Shown here piece by piece: positions 36,780-49,934 of a DNA stretch of 64,000 bases. The notes beneath the pieces were generated by a model that ran no database searches, was not told the origin of the DNA, and worked only from the letters and a program-made list of their open reading frames with translations. Position 1 is the stretch's first letter, and each line of letters starts with the position of its first letter. Source of the stretch: Rhizophagus irregularis (Eukaryota; Glomeromycota; Glomeromycetes; Glomerales; Glomeraceae); assembly GCF_026210795.1 (NCBI RefSeq), contig NC_089447.1, positions 746,501 through 810,500 of the forward strand, in the 5' to 3' direction. Position numbers and translations under genes: made by a program.

Positions 36780-37990
36780 TACGTTACTGAATTTGGCATG
36801 TTAAAGGTTACCTTTATTCATTTGTTTAGCACCATCAGCAGCCATCCATAGGTGCCATTCCTTACGTAAGTTTACTTTAAATGGTTTATTTATCACAACA
36901 TTAAGTGGCTGACATAAATTTATTAGACCACCCAGTATAATAGCTAAATCAAATCCATAATTACAGAATTTCTCTTTTACCAATTTCTCTAAGTGTTTTT
37001 GAAAAGAATCATAAACTATTAACTTTGGAGCTTCAGCTCCAGTTCTCTTGTTAATCTTATCACTTAAATAATCAATATACTGGTTCATAAATTTGCTATT
37101 CATTCAACCTTTATTTTGAAACCATACTATTACTCTGAGAGGTATTTTTTCACTTTTTGATAATCACTTCTCCTTAAAGATACAAATTGGAGGAAGTTTA
37201 GTTCTATTTGTAAATTGAAATCATGAATTTTTATAAAATTTAAAAGTTTCTCATCATAAAATTAAAAAAAAAGATACTACTTGCAGTACATGTTAAAACC
37301 ACTGTAAATCAGTTTTTGTTATTGCTGGTACTGCAAATCTGAACAGTTTTTTTTTCCTTTTGATCAATAGTAAAATTATCTGCTATATCAAACCACGCTG
37401 AAGTTTCATCTATATTGAAAATATTGCATAAATCAAAGGATTTTCTAGTTTTCAAGTTATTAATAAATTGATAAAATTTAGTCAAAGTTTCTTTTGTTTG
37501 ACTTGGTAGTTTCTGGAAAATCTTTGTGCATCATCTCCAGTATAGCTTATATCTTTTCATGGAAAAGGATATCCACTGATATGAAGTTTTAAATTCTTTT
37601 GCCAAACCACTATATAAAGTTATTATTTTAGGCACCTTCAGGATATTTTGCATTTTAATTCGTAAGATCGTATAAATATTAAATAATAGCCAATCTTTGT
37701 TTTCTTTAGTCAATAAGCCAGTATATAGCTTTTCCTCAGCTTCAGAATAAAAGGCTTTTCAGCCTGAGCCAATTTGTTTACTGCCTTGATTAAGTTTAGA
37801 ATCTAGCGCCTTTGCTTAGTTAGCACTAACGTTCTATATACTTAGATTAAAGTGTCTTGCCATTTTATTTCATCTGTATAGCTTAGCATAATAAGTGATA
37901 ACCTGTTTTCTCTGATAAACAGAATATAAAAAATGCTTTTGCTTAACAGTTCTATTGCACAAAACCTTCAGCATTTTTTGAGAGAGTTTT
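36780..37990 (-). pseudogene. decayed pogo-type (CENP-B/DDE) transposase
   Basis: On the minus strand, the segment 37103-36801 reads LIVYDSFQKHLEKLVKEKF, then GFDLAIILGGLINLCQPLNVVINKPFK and RKEWHLWM. This is the DDE-1 signature in which D(x)FxxH is followed by IPGGxTxxxQPLDxxxNKPFK; here the Asp of QPLD is Asn. Upstream, about 37470-37330 gives FNIDET-like and FTVVLTC-like fragments around the first catalytic Asp. About 37713-37531 gives LAKEFKTSYQWISFSMKRYKL, the CENP-B helix-turn-helix region. Stops and frameshifts separate these parts, so no active enzyme is made. Terminal repeats could not be fixed; a TTCCCCCCTATAAGTACTTTATG sequence (reverse complement, about 38290-38315) resembles the pogo-like end at 24253. 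Confidence 0.7.
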
Positions 37991-39480
37991 AAACAGGTTA
38001 CAAAACATATTTTGCGTAAGTCCTGTATTTATAAAATTATCTGGTTGTACAAATTATCAATCGTACTAGTACCATTGTAGTATGAATTAGCAGTAATTTT
38101 TATTACTTTTGTGATGCAATTTTTGAAAATTTTTAAAGAGAAAGTAATATTTTATAAAATCACCTAAAATTAAAAAAAAAGTGCTTAATTTTGGAATTAT
38201 ATGGTATATGTTTATATATCTATCTATCTATCTATTAATTAATATTTTATGAAAAGTCTTTTCTCTATAAATAGGTAGAGATCATAAAGTACTTATAGGG
38301 GGGAAGCCATTGCTATTTTTTTACCTGTTTATAGTGACAAAAAGAAGAAGTCTTTAGTAGTAAGGTTTAGTATCAAATTAAATAATACATCATATATATT
38401 AAATATACTGATATATTTAGTGTATTTAATATATTTTTAAAATGTTAAATAATACATATTTTAATGTTAAATTATAAATATTGTAAATTTAATAATATTT
38501 ATAGTTTTTACAAATTTTGACAATTTTTAATGTAATCAAGTGTAATGTTATGTTATTCAGTATAATTGTAGTATTTTTTTGTGTTTTTTAGTGTAATACC
38601 ACATTATTTAGCACAATATTATATTTTTCAGTATAATGCAAAATTTTCTAAAAATATAAAAAATATAATAATTGTAATATTTTTTAAAGTAATTTAATGG
38701 AATGCTATATTGTCTAGTGAAATGCTATATTATCCAGTAAATATTACATTGTCTAGTAAAATTTAGTATAATATATAATTTCCAAAAAATATGACAATTA
38801 TGGCATTTTTTAGTGTAATTTGACAAAATGCCACATTGTCCAATAAAATGTTATATTGTTTAGTAAATGTTACATTATCTAGTAGAATGTGATTTTTTTA
38901 GTGTAATTTAATGGAATATTACATTATCCAGTAAAATAAGACTTTGCTTATTTATAATAAAGGTCACTGTAGAAAATTGGTTCTTTACTAATAGTTTTTA
39001 CCTTACTTTTTTCTTAATTAGCTAAAAAAAAAAAATTAACTTTTATAATAGGATCGGCAAAGAATTTTATATATGATTCTTATCTTAGATCTAAAGTTGA
39101 TCTATCTTATAAGTAAGCAGGATCCTAGTGAAATGCTACATTGTTCAGTAAAATATTATATTGTCCAGTATTATCCAGTATAATGCAGTATAATGGAATA
39201 TTTTTAAAATTATTACAAATATGATATTTTTTGGTATAATGTAACATTTTTCAAAAAAAAGTGCAAAATATCTCAAAATTTTAATTTTTTGTAAATTGGA
39301 CAATTTTGTAACAATTTTATATCCAAAATTGTTTAGTAGTTTGTAATGTTATCCAAAATTGTCTAGTGGAATGGAATATTGTTCAAAAAATATCTCAGAA
39401 TTATCAATTTTTATAATTTAAACAATAGAATTATTTTGACCTGTGATCTATTTTAGTAATATATAATAAAAGTAAAACTA
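37991..39480. repeat. AT-rich stretch with CAGTAAAATG-type degenerate repeats
   Basis: From about 38560 to 39200 short units such as TTGTC(T/C)AGTAAAATG and TATCCAGTA(A)AATATTAC recur many times at irregular spacing, a decayed minisatellite. A (TCTA)n tract lies at about 38218-38234. No gene. Confidence 0.5.
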
Positions 39481-40391
39481 TTACCTATTGTAATAATACT
39501 ATAAAGGTAAAAGTTTCACTTATTTTTTACTTCTTCTTATTAATCTAACATGCACTTTCATAATATTGTATTAGATTTAGAATCATAAAGATAAAAAAAT
39601 TTGTCATTAAAAATTTGAATACATTCATATTGTATTATGTAAAAATCATAACACCAACCTGCACAAATCCTATAACCACTTGGTGTTGCTTCACTTATAT
39701 TATGCAAATAATTTTACAATTCTGTGAATTAATGAAAAGCCTAATAGTATAATCTACTTGGCTTATACTTTTTTTATCAATAACTTTGAACTGAAGGTCT
39801 AAAGTAATATTTTTTTTTGTAATTCTTTTGATATAAAGAATTGCAGAATGTAGTATTAATGAGATAAATTCACAATACATTGCTTCATTACTATCTGAAA
39901 ATATTGATTCTATAATATTCAATCTGCATTTTATTTCCATTAAACACTATTATAGTTCTCTATTATCATTATTAATTTTATAGGTTTCTTATAGAAGTAA
40001 TGGGAAGTTAGATTTTAGAATTTATAAGTTATATAAAAATGAAGTTAACTTTTACCTGGTAAGAATTGTGAAATGTCTTTTATTCCATTTGTAATATCAT
40101 ATTTTACTAATACTTCTTTCAAACTGTAATATATTGAAAAAGATCTTAATTTTTTCTCTTTGCATTTCCTGGCAAATCTTATAAGTTTTTTTGCCAATTC
40201 AAATTTTATTTCATAATGTTTAAGTTCTTTCTGAGGAAGTTATAACCATTAATCTTTTATTTGTGAATTATTTCCAAATCTTCTTTATCAAGTCTCAAGT
40301 CCTCCTTTTGTAAGAATTTGATAAGGACCTTGGTATCATATTTTTTTATTTCTTTAGATAATGTAAGAGGCTTATCTTTTATAATTGACAT
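39480..40391 (-). pseudogene. decayed SAM-domain repeat-family protein
   Basis: On the minus strand from ATG 40391, LSKEIKKYDTKVLIKFLQKE, DLRLDKEDLEIIHK and a following segment match the start of a SAM domain with a TAA in its middle. After more breaks, 39940-39695 reads SDSNEAMYCEFISLILHSAI, IKRITKKNITLDLQFKVID and QVDYTIR. That is the conserved C-terminal region of the SAM-domain proteins that form a large family in R. irregularis, possibly with a nuclease-like fold. This identification is from recollection. The copy has nonsense codons and at least one frameshift and is not expressed as a whole protein. Confidence 0.5.
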
Positions 40392-40428
40392 CAAAATAAT
40401 TTATATTTAAAAAGTAATATGTGTAATA

Positions 40429-41030
40429 CAGTCGAACCTTTATATAGTCACCTAATCGGTTCTGCAAAATCAGTGACTGTATAGAGGCTTTTACTATGAT
40501 GTGATTATACAAAGGTTTTTTATATATAGTGCATACAACCTAGTCTCAACAAAAAATTTTTAAGCGGCCAAATTTTTTACATTATGTAATACTAATTCTG
40601 TAATTTTATTGGTCAGATTTATTTAATTTAAGTTATAATTCTTAATTTTAGCCAAAGTTACATGATTAATAATTAAATTGGCCAGACTTACATGTAATTC
40701 TGGTCAGAATAAAATAGCCAAATATTTAATTTAATAGTAAAATATTTCAACTTTGAATTGCTACTACTTTATTAAAAAATACTTTACAGGAAATTTAAAA
40801 ACATAGTTTTATTAAGCTTAATCTGGTTTATCATTGTACGTTTATACTTTATGTTTATCTTTTTTTTTGAATGAATAGTAGTGATTTAAATTTCATCAAA
40901 TTTAATTGCTGGGACTAAGTTGTATACATTGTAGTAATTATATATATTGGTATTTCCCAAAGGTGTGATTATATAGAGGAATTTTATATGATGTGACTAT
41001 ATGGGGTGTGATTATATAGAGGTTCAACTG
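40429..41030. mobile_element. pogo/Tc1-type MITE, 602 bp
   Basis: Left end CAGTCGAACCTTTATATAGT (then CAC), right end in reverse complement CAGTTGAACCTCTATATAAT (then CAC), with TA on both sides (40427-40428 and 41031-41032). Subterminal copies of GTGATTATATAGAGG occur near both ends. Non-coding interior. Confidence 0.8.
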
Positions 41031-44000
41031 TATATATAAATTTTATATAATAAAATAAAGTTCAAGTTTACACGTTATATGTCAACTGTTAAATGATTGT
41101 TGTTGATGATTAGTTATAAAAATTTAGGGTTATGCGTATATGTAATAAAAAAAAGATATTGAAATTTTCAGAAATAAAAAGTTTACTTATCTAATAATTG
41201 ATAAAATTGTTATTTATTTAATTGAATCAGAATTTCATATTGCTTCTTTGAATATAGATAATGTTAACTATTTTCTTAAAATTTTATTTATACTATTTAA
41301 ACTTTATAATTTATACTAAATCATCTGTTTTTTTATTTAGATATTAAACTATATAATTTTATAAACCAAACTGTTTATCTTATATATACTAAATAAAGAA
41401 ACTTAGAATTCCATTAAATATTGCTGGAACAATAAATACAAAAGTTAAATTAATCAAATTTTATTTAATAAATAAATGGATAAAACAATTGATGATATTG
41501 ATAAAAAAAAAACTAATTGATGAATCAACTGATGCATTTGAAGAAAGGATAATAAAAATAAATAAAAATATTAAATGTAATAACGATAAAAAAAATTAAG
41601 ACACTTAAATATCTATTTATTTAATCAATATAAATACCTAAAACTTTATAACTATTTACTTTACTACTTTCTGAATTGTAATATTTGTAGTATGATTAAA
41701 AGTTGTGAATTGAAATAATGTCATAACCAGAAAGTATTTGAAAAAAATGACATGATTAACAGTAAGAAATCTTAATGGCATTTTGAAAGCAGTATGGAAT
41801 TTCTATAACAAGATTTTTTGAGAGAAATTTATTTTCTTTGAATTTTACATATTATTGATTGGTTGCTAATAAAGCTTTATTCAATGATTTCTGCTTTCTT
41901 TATTTTCAGATCTTTAAATTGTTCATTAAAACTGCTATTTTATGAACTTTTTGCAAATATGTTGCTGGTGTGCAATAATTTTTGCTTCCTCTATTTTCAG
42001 ATTTTAAGTTATTCATCAAGATAAAGACTTACTGATACATAATGTTTTGCAACATCTGCTTTCAAAAATAAGATGTGATTGGCTATTATTTTATGACTGA
42101 ATCAGTTCCAACAATGTTCAATCGATTTTCCAATTAATATCAATAATTTTTTTTAAAGTTCTGGATGCAAGGATAGTATTAAAAGGATATGTGCAAATGG
42201 TACATGCAGTAGCCATATAGAATGCTATCAGATTGTTTACTTCTGCAAGTTATATATGCAAGATTCCTTTTTGCTAAAGTTGTGAATCTTCTATGAAAAT
42301 AAGTGAATAAAGTCCATAAGACTAACTTTGACTTTAGTAAGAGAATCCCAAAGAGAAATTCCTAAATATGTAGTCCTTTCAGAATTGTAGTCTTTACCAG
42401 CATTTCCAAGTCCATAGTATATACAGTATGCAAGAAATATTACAAAATTATGTAATTTGACAGTTATGAAATTTTCTGAATTTGTCATCTTTATTGAACA
42501 AAGTAAGTTTTTATCTGTAAGCCATTCATGTATACAAGGCAAAAAACAAAGGAAGTTCAAATAAATAAAATCTATAGAGCATAGTTTTGAGATAAAAAAA
42601 CAGTATGAAATTGAAATGACCGAAGAATGTACTAAGAAGATTTTAAATGTAATAGATGATGATAGGTTTCTTATAAGAGTAAAATTCATTTGGCTAAATA
42701 ATGATAATTTCAAAATTGTTAACAAATATGAGCCCATTCACAGATCAAAGAGAGCTAGCAAAAAATTTGTTTCAGGAGGTTCAAATTTTGTACTTACAAA
42801 GAAAACAAAATCAGGCTTTTTTAGGTAGGAATAGATGAAAAGTTTTTGGTTAGAAGTTTAGAGCCATTAGAAGTGGATTATCTGAAGAAGAGATTTTTAC
42901 TAATACTGAATGCAGTTGTTTATAAAATATATTGAATCTGAGAGCCAGATAGTAAATGATTAATGCTATGAAAAATGATACACTTAATTATGTGGTCACG
43001 AGTAATAGAGCATTAATAAGGTTTCCCCACTTTGAGCATTTGCATTGAAAAGAAATGCTTATATGTAATTGCATTCACTTTATTGTATTATATAGCTGTC
43101 AAAATTACAGATTGAAATTTTTTTTTGGCAAGTGTGTGAATTTTTTTTCACGCGATTAATGTTATTTTTTTCTGGCTATTAGAAAAAAATAGTGGATATA
43201 AATATAAAGGTCGTATGGATAAAATATATAATATAATTTGATCTAGACTTTTTTTGCATAAACATCCCGAAATACATAAAAAGGTCTGAGTTTGCATAGT
43301 AGAATAAGGCTGAAGATCCTTAATTCTTATCCTGAAGAAATGACTACTTTTTGGACCTGATATATTTCAGAGTTCTACATAAATCAACCAATAACAGATA
43401 ATTAAATATCATACAATTAGTATCAGTTTAAAAACTAATTGATCAACAAACGAACATCTCAGTAAAATATAATACCATCTACTGATGATTAATTCTTTTG
43501 TTTATAGTAAATAGGAATTTTTATTCTATATATATATATATTATCACGAAAAATTTTAATATTTGCCAAAGTGGATAGGACTCAGCTTTATTACTTTTGT
43601 ATAGCAATCACTAGAGAAAGTCAATTAATTTAACTTTCCAGATTTTTCACTTTTTACTTTCATACTATATATTACTGTGCTTTTAAAATGTGTTCACAAT
43701 TCCCATGTATTATTATTAAAGAGAAGTTCTTATTAATTATCATGTAACTGGCTGGTGCTTTGCTAATGTTAACTTGGTTAGCCACTATGGTACTTCCCAG
43801 GTATATTACGCAAGCATAACTCATTTTTCACATTATTAATATCATGTCTTTTTGTATATTATAGAGATGTTATGCATTATCTAATGGTGATTGTATGAAT
43901 CCCAATTCTCATGTGATTCTTAATGTAAGGTTTTTGAATGTCATTGACAATTTGCCATTTTTCTGGAAATTTTACTATATTATTATAAGTGGAATGCATT

Positions 44001-45905
44001 AGTAAATGCTCAAAAAAATGAACCATTTCTGCCAGTAGTACCAATCTTGTTATAGAATTACAAATTACATATAGCGATTCATCTCAACATGTCCATAATA
44101 AAATGTTGTGATGGATTAGTGGTGGTATTGAGGTAAATAGACAAACTATGATGGTTATTTTACTGATCTCCATTAACTAATATTTTATTAGGGGAGGTAG
44201 TCAATTGATGGTTTTGTAAATCCATCTGAAGTAAAAATATATATGTTTGATGCAAATATAAATCAAGTCACTTGGCAAACACTTCTGAATCCTGCCCACG
44301 TTTTCTTAATGGACTTGTAATGAATATACAAGGTATCCTTTAATGGAAAATATAAAATGACGGTAATTATTAGTATTTAATGCTCAAGTTCTTAGAGTTA
44401 ACAAGCGACTAAAATGAGGTTTTCATTCTTTAAGCTTTCATGGTTTCATCTGATAGGCAGAAATAAACAAAGCTTTTCTTTTACTGTAATTTTTTTTGAA
44501 GTCATTAATAAAAAAAACTTTTTCTCTTTGCATTAATTGTAAAAATGTGTTATTCAAAAACGGAATTATTGATCAAAATCTTCAGAGGCATATGTTAGGC
44601 TGTTCTGAAGTTTTATTATTGTGTGTCTGCAGAAGAATCAAAAATTGATGAAAAATTACAAATAAAATTTTGCCCGATCAGGCTTTATACAGAGAGGATT
44701 TTATATATATGTGTGATAATTTTTTTTTTGATCGATGCTAGTTACTTTGCATGATCAGTCCCCCATCTCAAAAATAAACTTTATAAACCGTAATCTGCAA
44801 TTTTTTTAGACGTGAGTAGAAGTGTGCCAATTGATGAGTTCCCATCATCTAATGATAGTAAGCATGTCAGAAATAGGGCATTTAGATTTTTGTAACATTT
44901 AGATACAATCATTTAGATACTTTAGATACAATCATGTTACACATTCATTTCTCCTGATTCCAATAATTCTTAATGCCACATCTTTTGATACTTTTTTTTT
45001 TAAGATATTCTCTCTTTTGAGAAGGTAGATAACCTCTTCTGATGAGTCTTTATAGGAAGATTGTAACTGATCTTTGATTAATCTTTTAAGATGATATATG
45101 TAACGTACGTACGTTTTTCTTCTCCAGTTCTTTTTGACTAAAGAAGATAGATTCGATATCACCTTATCTTTTTGTGGTAAATAGAATAGTATTGAAGTAA
45201 TATAAAACTTTTGGAACACAACAAATAGTCACCCTGAAGTTGAAGCTCTGCTACACCAGCAGTCAAGCTTCCTATGACAGACAGACAAAGAACACAATAA
45301 AGAACACGAATGACGTAGCACAGACGAAAAATAAAAATTTAATCACATATATTTTTGATAAAAATTTACCAGGCACGCAGGCAGAGAGGTTGGAGAAATC
45401 ATCATTTATTAATCTGTTAAATCAGCAAGCAGTCAGTACTCAGTAGACATGATTGGATACACAAGTTGTACAATACGAAAATGTAAAGAAAGAAATTTTT
45501 GCAGAAATTGCAGAAATTGTAGAAATCGGTATATACGAGAAACTTGATTGTCGCACAGATTGATCGAATAATGAAAAAAATGAGAAACGTCAAGAGTTGT
45601 TACAATTATTTTATAAGGAATTTATTATTGTAATTTAAAAGAACTTGATAAAAATTACATTATATAAAATAGATTATTATTGATAAATTATTATTGTCAA
45701 AATATTCTAAATATTTAACCCTATGTTCAGTGTACCGCTAGTATACTCCAATAAATTCTTTGTTTTTTGAATTCTAATAATATTATTATTTATTGAAAGA
45801 TCAAAAATAATATATATATATATATATATATATATTTTTTTTAATACAACATTCATTTAATTATAATTCTACAAATAAATCTTTTATTACAACAATTATT
45901 TATAA
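41031..45905. other. AT-rich, repeat-derived region without a supported gene
   Basis: Several short frames look weakly protein-like but lack recognisable domains. Plus 42616-42970 includes IHRSKRASKKFVSGGSNFVL followed by frameshifted ...LEPLEVDYLKKRF. Minus 45219-44932 gives 95 codons with LVKKNWRRKTYVRYIYHLKR. They may be pieces of unknown transposon proteins. A long (TA)n tract is at about 45808-45834. Nothing here can be assigned a function. Confidence 0.4.
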
Positions 45906-47896
45906 TTATTTTAACCATTCAGAATCTGGACTTTCTTCAAGTTCAGGTCGAACTTTTTCTTGTATATCTCTTATTTCTCTAACATCACCAATTTCATTCA
46001 TCAACTCGTTGTCAAGTTCAATAATTTTAGTTTCTTCTAAATAATCATCTTCATTTTCATTATCACTAATTTCCCAAAATTCTTCATTAACCACTCTTCT
46101 TTCTATAAAACTAAAAACATCATCAATGACATCTGTAGTTACAAATTCATTGAGTTCAGCTCCTAATTCAATTATAAAGAAAAATAAGTAAATCAAGATT
46201 ATTTTAATGAAAAGATGATGAGAATTAAGATTTTTACCTGATGATAATGAAGTGCAACCAAATCTCACATCAATAACTTCTTTACCGGCTTCTTGATCAG
46301 ACATAAGCCAATTTCTACAATGCTATAATTAATTCATTAAATTTAAATTAAAATTTTTATTATTAAAAAAAAAAAAATTTAAAAAGAAATCATACCTCTC
46401 GAACCCACACTCTCATTTTATCGGTCATAACGTAATCGATCGAATGGGTTGATGCAGTAAATTCAATTGCTTTAACTCTATCCTTCAATGCATCAACTGA
46501 GTTAAAATATCTCTTATTAATAAATGATTACAATTATGATAAAAAAAAAAAAAAAGATTATAACTTACATTTATTTTGTACGATATCAATTGCACAATGA
46601 CCTCCATAACTATTGGCAACAATAACTATTTTTTGTGCTCCGGAAGGACTTTTATAAAAATTGTATGAAATTCGTTAATAAAAATTAGAATGATTATATG
46701 AAATCATATAAATCCGTTCATCATATAAAAAATAAATCTTTACATGACAAAATTTTCGAAAACATATTTTATATGATTTTCTGGTGATTCGCTTCCTGGT
46801 ATAGTGGAAAATTCGGACGTACTTTTTGGTAGAATCAACTTTTAAAAGAAAAAGTAATTTTTTTGATAAATTCAAAAAAAAATGTTGCTCCTAAAATGTT
46901 TACAACCACATTAACAATTAATACGTACGACTCCCTTGTCTTTGTACCAAAATACTTCATTCGGATTTGTTATTACAACCGAGAATCCCATTTCTATGGC
47001 GCGTTGTGTATAGGCGATCATGGATCCTTCCTTTTGGAATTTTAAATTAAAAAATTGTTAAATAATAAAAAAAGATTTCACAAAAAAAAGACAAATAAAT
47101 AAAATTTAACCAACCACAACAGATTTATCAGCAAGAACCCTCCTCGACCAAATCCCAATTCTATATAACAGATCGAAAAAAAAGAAAATAAATTTCTTAA
47201 ATAACAGATCAAATAAATATCTATATAATATCTATATAATTTCTATTAAATTTAAAAATTCAATTTTTAACTCACGTATGAGATGTTCCAGGAATAAAGA
47301 TCATCATCTTTTCATTTGTTAAATAATCTGGACTAGATAGATGAAAAAAGAAATCAATATATATTTGAAAAAAATTATTTTAACTTTTAATTCACTTAAA
47401 TTCGCTTTTAAATTCACGCTTTTTTACCTCACATAAATTTTAGTATGTACATCAGATTCAGTAACACCTATTGGTAATAAAGCTCGAACCATTCCAAATT
47501 TTTTTTGAAGTGTATCTTGTACCCAGTCACCAATTGTTTCTAAAAAAAAATTAATACGATTATTGGGTAAGTAATGATTAATTATGATTAAAATATCATA
47601 ATTCAAAATATTTAAAAAGTTACCCAATATAGCATCATATAAGGCTTCATTATATGCTTTATCTTTTTCTCTTACTTCAAACTTATAAGGTTCACCTAAA
47701 AATATTTTGGATCAAAAAAAGATTCATAATACAATTTTTAATATATATATATATATTATATGTATTTATATATAAATTTTTACATACCTCCTACTATCGT
47801 TTTTAGTTGTCCCTCCTCATCAATACAATAACCAAGTTCCTTCAAATCGCGAGGAAACACATGAACCTCTTTCTTGGTCCTTTTCTTTTTGAACAT
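45906..47896 (-). CDS. ARB2/FAM172-like alpha/beta-hydrolase-fold protein (371 aa)
   Basis: Minus strand, eleven exons: 47788-47896 (ATG 47896), 47624-47695, 47428-47539, 47276-47332, 47115-47160, 46929-47030, 46744-46838, 46569-46648, 46396-46496, 46238-46322 and 45906-46162. Frame is kept throughout. The fifth intron's donor is weak (GTTGGT; the alternative GTTAAA with a matching acceptor changes only VVEG to VVVG). The order fits FAM172/Arb2: HVFPRDLKELGYCIDEEGQL at the N-terminus, MMIFIPGTSHTIGIWSRRVL, GFSVVITNPNE, GSESPENHIKYVFENFV, the nucleophile-elbow-like VIVANSYGGH (S211), and NWLMSDQEAGKEV. In Schizosaccharomyces pombe Arb2 is part of the Argonaute siRNA chaperone complex, and FAM172A/ARB2A acts in chromatin and splicing. 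The tail of about 60 residues is very acidic. Role here is inferred from the family. Confidence 0.87.
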
Positions 47897-48588
47897 TATT
47901 TATTTTTTTTATTTCTTAAAAAAAAGTTATTATAACAAAAAATATATATAATTTATTTTTATTATTATTTTTAATTTTTTTAAAAATTATTTTTTTTTCT
48001 CCTAACCCTCCTTCTCGTTGGAATTTTATACTTTTTAGAATTGATATTACTTACTATATTTTGTTAACAATAACCTTTTTTTTTGTCTAAAAAAAACCTT
48101 TTTTTTTTGTAATCGACGATATTGTGACCAACTATAGTTATGATCTCTTATGATACTTTTGATAAATATTGCTAAGCCGATCCTGTCATTGTTCATTATT
48201 TTGCGCAATTATGCGCAATAAATAAATATATAGCTTGATAGTATTAATTTCTTTTTTTTTTTACTTTCAACCTATTTTTGTTATAAAGTTTCATTAATAC
48301 ATAATATTCTGTTATTTAATTACATGTTTATGTATAGTTTAATTAAATTTTTAAATATAGATCGGTTAAGTTGTTTATAAAAAATGCGTGGAGGATATCA
48401 ATCATGTAATCCTTGGTGAAAGAAATTTCAAATTTTTTAAATTTTTTAAAATTTCAAATGAATTGGAATTTTTCGATCATTGACATATTTTTGTCATGTA
48501 TAAATTTGTAAAAAGTTTGGTTTGATCGTTTAAGACTTAAAATTGATGAACAATTATAATAATTTATTTTTTTTTACCAAAAAAAAAA

Positions 48589-48707
48589 TTATGTAATTCG
48601 AAGTTTTATAATTCGAGTAATTCGAGGTTATGTAATTCGAAGTCATGTAATTCGATGTAATTTGAGATTATGTAATTCGATGTAATTCGAGGTTATGTAA
48701 TTCGAGG
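48589..48707. repeat. ATGTAATTCGA tandem array
   Basis: About eight units built on (T)TATGTAATTCGAGG or TGTAATTCGA in direct orientation, period 10-16 bp. It lies about 700 bp upstream of the ARB2-like start. Confidence 0.7.
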
Positions 48708-49857
48708 GAAAGAAAAGCAAAAAAAAGCATAGGAAAAACAAAAGCAAAAAAGCAACTCTATTAAAACAATAACAACCTTTTTTTTTTGTTTAAAAGGTTA
48801 TTATCCGTTATTTGTATTTATATATATATATATATTACGTACACATATACATGTACGATGACTAATTGACTATACCTGATACAGTACATATGTAATCTTA
48901 ATACAGTATCGTATGTACGATAAGTTGATAACTTATAGACTTATACTAACTTATACTACCTATACGACTATACAAACTTAACACACTTATACACTTATAT
49001 ACAATTTTACTTATACAATTACGTAGCATCATCCATTATTTATCTGTTATCAAAAAAAAAAAAAGATATCTAAATTCTAGAAATAAAACTTGTTTTTATG
49101 CAATCAAAAAATTCATTCACGTCAAAAGTCATAGGAGTCAATGCGTAAATCAAGAAATAAATCTTGGTTTTTTTCAATATAATATTGAATTATTGAATTA
49201 TTGTAAGTTTGTTAAAAAAAAAAACAACAAATGTTTTTAATTTAAAAAATTTAAGATTTTTTTTTTATTTATTATTATTATTATTATTGTGGAGAAGGAA
49301 AAACGAATAAATAAAATTCTTTTTTTTTACAGGTTTTTTTTCCCGCCAAAAAATAAAAAAATATTATTATTATACTATATACTGTATATATATATATATA
49401 TATATTATCGTTATTATAAAAATTTTTTTAATAGAATTTTTTCATACCACATTTCCAACAATCTTTACTTCTAAATAAAGACCAGTAAAAAAAAAACATT
49501 TCGTAAAGAAAAAAAAATAATAATTTAATCATCACCTTTTTAAACAATCTTTTTCTAAATTTAGACCGGTAAAAAAAAAAACATTTCGTAAAGAAAGAAT
49601 AATTTAAATTTTTTTTTTTACCCCAAAAAAAAAATCTGATTTACCCATACACTGACTTTTTTTTTAAGGGTCTTTATCCGTTGATCCATTACAATTTCCC
49701 CCGAAGGTCTCCTAATTTGATTATTTTAATAAAAAAAAAAATAAATTACTATAACAAATATAACTTAACACAATATGACTATTTGAATGAGTTATACTAC
49801 ACGGAATATGCCGTTAGTTAAAAATGCTCGATCCCCTCCTTATTTGGTACTTAATCC

Positions 49858-49934
49858 CTTATTTGATAACTATTTGATAACTATTTGATAACTATTTGAT
49901 ATTATTTGATATTATTTGATATTATTTGATACTT
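49858..49934. repeat. ATTTGATA short tandem repeats
   Basis: Units TATTTGATAAC (11 bp) change to TATTTGATAT (10 bp), about seven copies in all. Confidence 0.7.

Noticed and set aside
42291-42828. Overlapping frames on both strands
   Set aside because: The composition hints at coding, but no motif was recognised and the frame breaks after 42828.
43700-44700. Less AT-rich stretch with fragments such as DANINQVTWQTLLNP
   Set aside because: I tried matching it to common fungal transposases and could not assign it; stops occur in all frames.
44932-45219. Minus-strand 95-codon frame
   Set aside because: Basic and possibly coiled, but with no recognisable family and surrounded by repeat debris.
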